Below, piece after piece: positions 61,846 through 64,000 of a stretch of DNA of 64,000 nucleotides (within the stretch, counting starts at the first letter, position 1; the number at the start of each line of letters is the position of its first letter). The stretch lies in the NCBI RefSeq assembly GCF_002257585.1, contig NZ_CP022743.1:2914001-2978000 (forward strand), read 5' to 3'. The position numbers and the translations under genes were made by a program. The notes under the pieces were generated by a model that had not been told where the DNA came from, ran no database searches, and saw only the letters and a program-made list of their open reading frames with translations. This DNA comes from Mucilaginibacter xinganensis. Its GTDB lineage: Bacteria > Bacteroidota > Bacteroidia > Sphingobacteriales > Sphingobacteriaceae.

Positions 61846-62781
61846 CTAATGATTATAGATCTGGTAGATGCCGCTTACCCTGCCCTCGTCAGATGATCCC
61901 ACCAATACCGTGGTGATCTTCTTTTCAATCATTAACTGCTCTGCCTGGTTAATAAATTCATTTTCACTGATATACACAGGCGTTTTGGTCATCATGCCTT
62001 CAATGGTCAATTGCGTGGTATCCGGGTTTTTAAACAACGCCCGTCTCAAATCACCGTCGGTAACTATCCCTTTCACGTTGTCCTTGTCGCCCGCTATAAC
62101 CATTCCTAAACGCCCTTCTGACATTTTGAGCAATAGTTCGGTAAAAGATGCATTCACATCTATAAAAGGCAGCTTGTCGGTGCGCATCAGGTCTTTAACC
62201 CTGATCAGCAGTTTACGGCCCAGGCTTCCCCCGGGGTGAAAACGCGCAAAATCCTCATGCTGAAACTGGCGCGATTCCATCAAAGCCACAGCAAGCGCAT
62301 CGCCCATCACCAGCGCCGCAGTTGTTGACGATGTAGGCGCAAGCGCTAAGGGACAAGCCTCCTGTTTAATGCAAATATTAAGATGATAATGGCTGTTTTT
62401 AGCAACGGTTGACTTGGGGTTCCCTGTTATGGCAATTATGGTATTCTTATTCCACTCCAAAAAAGGGATCAGCTTAAGCACCTCATCCGTTTCGCCGGAA
62501 TAGGAGATCAGTATCACCATATCATTGGTGCCAACCATTCCAAGGTCGCCATGAAATGCCTCGCCGGGGTGTAAAAAAAAGCTGGGGGTGCCAGTGCTGG
62601 CAAAAGTGGCAGCTATTTTTTTACCAATAATGCCCGATTTACCTATGCCTATAACAATCAGCTTGCCGGTATTATTTAATATCGCCTCTACTACACGGGT
62701 AAATTCATCGTCAATTGCATCGGCAACAAATTGCAGCGAAGCAATTTCGGTATCGAAAACTCTTTTAGCAATATCTTTCAT
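61846..62781 (-). CDS. kdsD: Arabinose-5-phosphate isomerase (KpsF/GutQ type)
   Basis: 311 residues. SIS domain (30-165) with GIGKSGIIGKKIAATF and SYSGETDEVLKL, then two CBS domains (200-311: KLPFIDVNASFTELLLKMS, EGMMTKTPVYIS). It converts ribulose-5-phosphate to arabinose-5-phosphate, the first Kdo step. It lies one base after the kdsA stop (62782 between), so the two Kdo genes are translated together. Kdo is part of lipopolysaccharide inner core in Gram-negative cells. Confidence 0.95.
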   Translation of the reverse strand: MKDIAKRVFDTEIASLQFVADAIDDEFTRVVEAILNNTGKLIVIGIGKSGIIGKKIAATFASTGTPSFFLHPGEAFHGDLGMVGTNDMVILISYSGETDEVLKLIPFLEWNKNTIIAITGNPKSTVAKNSHYHLNICIKQEACPLALAPTSSTTAALVMGDALAVALMESRQFQHEDFARFHPGGSLGRKLLIRVKDLMRTDKLPFIDVNASFTELLLKMSEGRLGMVIAGDKDNVKGIVTDGDLRRALFKNPDTTQLTIEGMMTKTPVYISENEFINQAEQLMIEKKITTVLVGSSDEGRVSGIYQIYNH

Positions 62782-62782
62782 A

Positions 62783-63559
62783 TTAGCTTACAAGCGGTGC
62801 CATTACTTTATCCAGGTCCTGCAATTTAACCATGTTTGGACCGTCGCTTAAAGCATTATCAGGGTCAGGATGAATTTCCATAAAATAGCCATCCGCCCCA
62901 AAAGCTTTCGCTGCCAGCGCCATCATGGGTACAAAAGTTCGGTCGCCGCCGGTTTTTCCACCTGCGCCGCCCGGGCGCTGTACGGAGTGCGTACAATCCA
63001 TACAAACCGGGTACCCAAATTGCTTCATATCATGAATATTCCTAAAATCCACAGCCAGGTTATTATAGCCGTACATGTTGCCGCGTTCGGTTAATATAAC
63101 CTGGGTATTCCCGGCTTCAACAACTTTTTGTGCCGGGTAAAACATGTCCTGGCCCGACAGGAACTGTGCCTTTTTAATATTGACGATCTTGCCGGTTTTA
63201 GCAGCGGCAACCAGCAGATCGGTCTGGCGGCATAAAAACGCCGGGATCTGTAAGATATCAAACACCTCGCCGGCAATGGCAGCCTGGTAACTCTCGTGGA
63301 TATCGGTTATCAGCGGCAATCCGAAACGTTCCTTTATTTTCAGCATCATTTCCATGCCTTTTTCCAATCCGGGCCCCCGGTACGAGTGGATTGAGGTACG
63401 GTTAGCCTTATCAAACGACGATTTAAAAACTACAGGTACATTATATTTCTGCCCGGCTTCGGCAACCTTCTCGGCTACAGTGTATAAAAGTTCCTGGTTT
63501 TCCATTACGCAGGGGCCCAGTATAAAGAACGGCTTCTGCCGCATTTGGTCAAATAACAT
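62783..63559 (-). CDS. kdsA: 3-deoxy-8-phosphooctulonate (Kdo-8-P) synthase, metal-dependent type
   Basis: 258 residues, full length. It condenses PEP and arabinose-5-phosphate to Kdo-8-phosphate. PYRGPG-type SYRGPGLEKGM, FKSSFDKANRTS and the end MEIHPDPDNALSDGP are diagnostic. Cys17 in FILGPCVMEN occupies the place of Asn26 of the E. coli enzyme; a Cys there marks the metal-dependent class, as in Aquifex. It heads the kdsA-kdsD unit. A TATCTTTG box lies 20-27 bases before its ATG. Confidence 0.96.
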   Translation of the reverse strand: MLFDQMRQKPFFILGPCVMENQELLYTVAEKVAEAGQKYNVPVVFKSSFDKANRTSIHSYRGPGLEKGMEMMLKIKERFGLPLITDIHESYQAAIAGEVFDILQIPAFLCRQTDLLVAAAKTGKIVNIKKAQFLSGQDMFYPAQKVVEAGNTQVILTERGNMYGYNNLAVDFRNIHDMKQFGYPVCMDCTHSVQRPGGAGGKTGGDRTFVPMMALAAKAFGADGYFMEIHPDPDNALSDGPNMVKLQDLDKVMAPLVS

Positions 63560-63578
63560 AGTGATGGGATATAATATG

Positions 63579-63586
63579 CAAAGATA
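63579..63586 (-). promoter_or_regulatory. -7 box of kdsA
   Basis: The minus strand reads TATCTTTG, a perfect TAnnTTTG, 19 bases upstream of the kdsA ATG. The expected -33 position falls inside the left 8-bp repeat array (63601-63632). Confidence 0.65.
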
Positions 63587-63600
63587 ATTCTTTTTTTTAG

Positions 63601-63717
63601 TCCGAAAGTCGGAAAGTCAGGAAGTCTGAAAGGCGCTGCAATTAGTTCTGCGGGATCTAAAATTCACATAAAAATTCCATTTTTGCTTCCTGACTTTCCG
63701 ACTTCCGGACTTTCGGA
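63601..63717. repeat. Inverted pair of 8-bp tandem arrays between kdsA and hscB
   Basis: Left array: four units, TCCGAAAG, TCGGAAAG, TCAGGAAG, TCTGAAAG (63601-63632). Right array, read as reverse complement: TCCGAAAG, TCCGGAAG, TCGGAAAG, TCAGGAAG (63686-63717). The arms can pair over most of their length around a 53-base spacer. They lie between divergent genes and cover both -33 regions. Confidence 0.9.
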
Positions 63718-63718
63718 C

Positions 63719-63726
63719 TACCTTTG
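63719..63726 (+). promoter_or_regulatory. -7 box of hscB
   Basis: TACCTTTG matches TAnnTTTG and ends four bases before the ATG at 63731, so the hscB mRNA would be nearly leaderless. The -33 position is within the right repeat array. Confidence 0.55.
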
Positions 63727-63730
63727 CCGC

Positions 63731-64000
63731 ATGAATTACTTTGAGTTTTACGGTATCCCTGAATCGTTTGCACCCGATACAGCATGGCTGAAGAAGAAAT
63801 TTTACGAGTTAAGCAAAAAATATCACCCGGATTTTCATGCTAACGAGGATGATGCCAAACAGCAGGAAATATTAGAGCTTTCTACGCTGAATAACAAGGC
63901 GCATCAAACCCTTTCCGACCCTTATAAGAGGCTGGAATACATTTTACGCACCCATAATTTGCTCGAAGAAGGGGCAAAACCACAACTTCCTTCAGATTTT
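63731..64000 (+). CDS. hscB: Fe-S cluster co-chaperone HscB, N-terminal part (cut by window end)
   Basis: The first 90 residues of an HscB-type J protein, MNYFEFYGIPESFAPDTAWL at the start. The HPD motif of the J domain is in KKYHPDFH, and LSTLNNKAHQTLSDPYKRLEYIL is the HscB-like helix after it. It delivers the scaffold IscU to the chaperone HscA in iron-sulfur cluster assembly. The frame is open to the last base of the window. A generic DnaJ is less likely because of the FYGIPESF start and early KRLEYIL. Confidence 0.88.
   Translation, partial: MNYFEFYGIPESFAPDTAWLKKKFYELSKKYHPDFHANEDDAKQQEILELSTLNNKAHQTLSDPYKRLEYILRTHNLLEEGAKPQLPSDF

Overview
The window is a chromosomal segment of a Gram-negative Bacteroidota bacterium, most likely family Sphingobacteriaceae and Mucilaginibacter-like. 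The signs are a SusC/SusD pair, Kdo synthesis genes for lipopolysaccharide, menaquinone made by the futalosine route (MqnA), the TAnnTTTG type of -7 promoter box at several genes, few Shine-Dalgarno sequences, and moderately AT-rich DNA. The genus is an inference from gene style; no ribosomal RNA is present to settle it.

Layout. 1-8965: the end of mqnA, an SDR oxidoreductase, a small secreted protein, then a stress block (fused trehalose-6-phosphate synthase/phosphatase convergent with a GH15 glycosidase, a 1-Cys peroxiredoxin, a cold shock protein) and an MFS transporter. 8966-9485: a gene-free stretch with a possible structured RNA and a degenerate 42-bp tandem repeat. 9486-20245: hemF, gyrA followed by two secreted TPR proteins, a second SDR, a 59-residue lipoprotein, GNAT, AlbA_2 and MATE genes. 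20250-24237 (minus): a compact operon of free-methionine sulfoxide reductase, alpha/beta hydrolase, alkyl-base DNA glycosylase, kynureninase and a histone deacetylase-family gene broken by one in-frame TAG. 24369-29294: a small protein with an unusually strong Shine-Dalgarno, a Dph6-like ATP pyrophosphatase, a sirtuin, and a vitamin B12 uptake operon (BtuB-type receptor plus DUF6580-like membrane protein) behind a cobalamin riboswitch and a perfect Bacteroidota promoter. 29364-34750: a serine hydrolase, an SRPBCC protein and the classic thrS-infC-rpmI-rplT operon, with infC starting on TTG.

34947-38247 (minus) is the most unusual gene group: a cytoplasmic histidine kinase preceded by exactly 21 tandem 21-residue repeats, then a single-domain response regulator, then a receiver fused to a histidine-bearing dimerisation domain with no ATPase domain. 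38497-50761 is mixed accessory content: LutA-like and UMF1 MFS genes, a di-haem cytochrome, a membrane-anchored putative DNA-binding protein, a beta-propeller lipoprotein, a Nudix-derived regulator divergent from a carboxylesterase, MocA, Crp and AhpD-like genes. 51012-51093 is tRNA-Leu(UAG), followed by about 2.4 kb with inverted repeats, a family of short palindromes, a VIT transporter and a two-gene small membrane protein unit. 54390-60136 is a SusC/SusD locus whose only enzyme is a Ca2+-dependent phosphatidylinositol phospholipase C type protein. 60215-64000: an atypical SDR, a BtuF-like protein without signal peptide, kdsD and kdsA, and the start of hscB, with an inverted pair of 8-bp repeat arrays between kdsA and hscB.

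All family assignments are from reading the translated sequence. No database search was run. Promoters and terminators are pattern-based.
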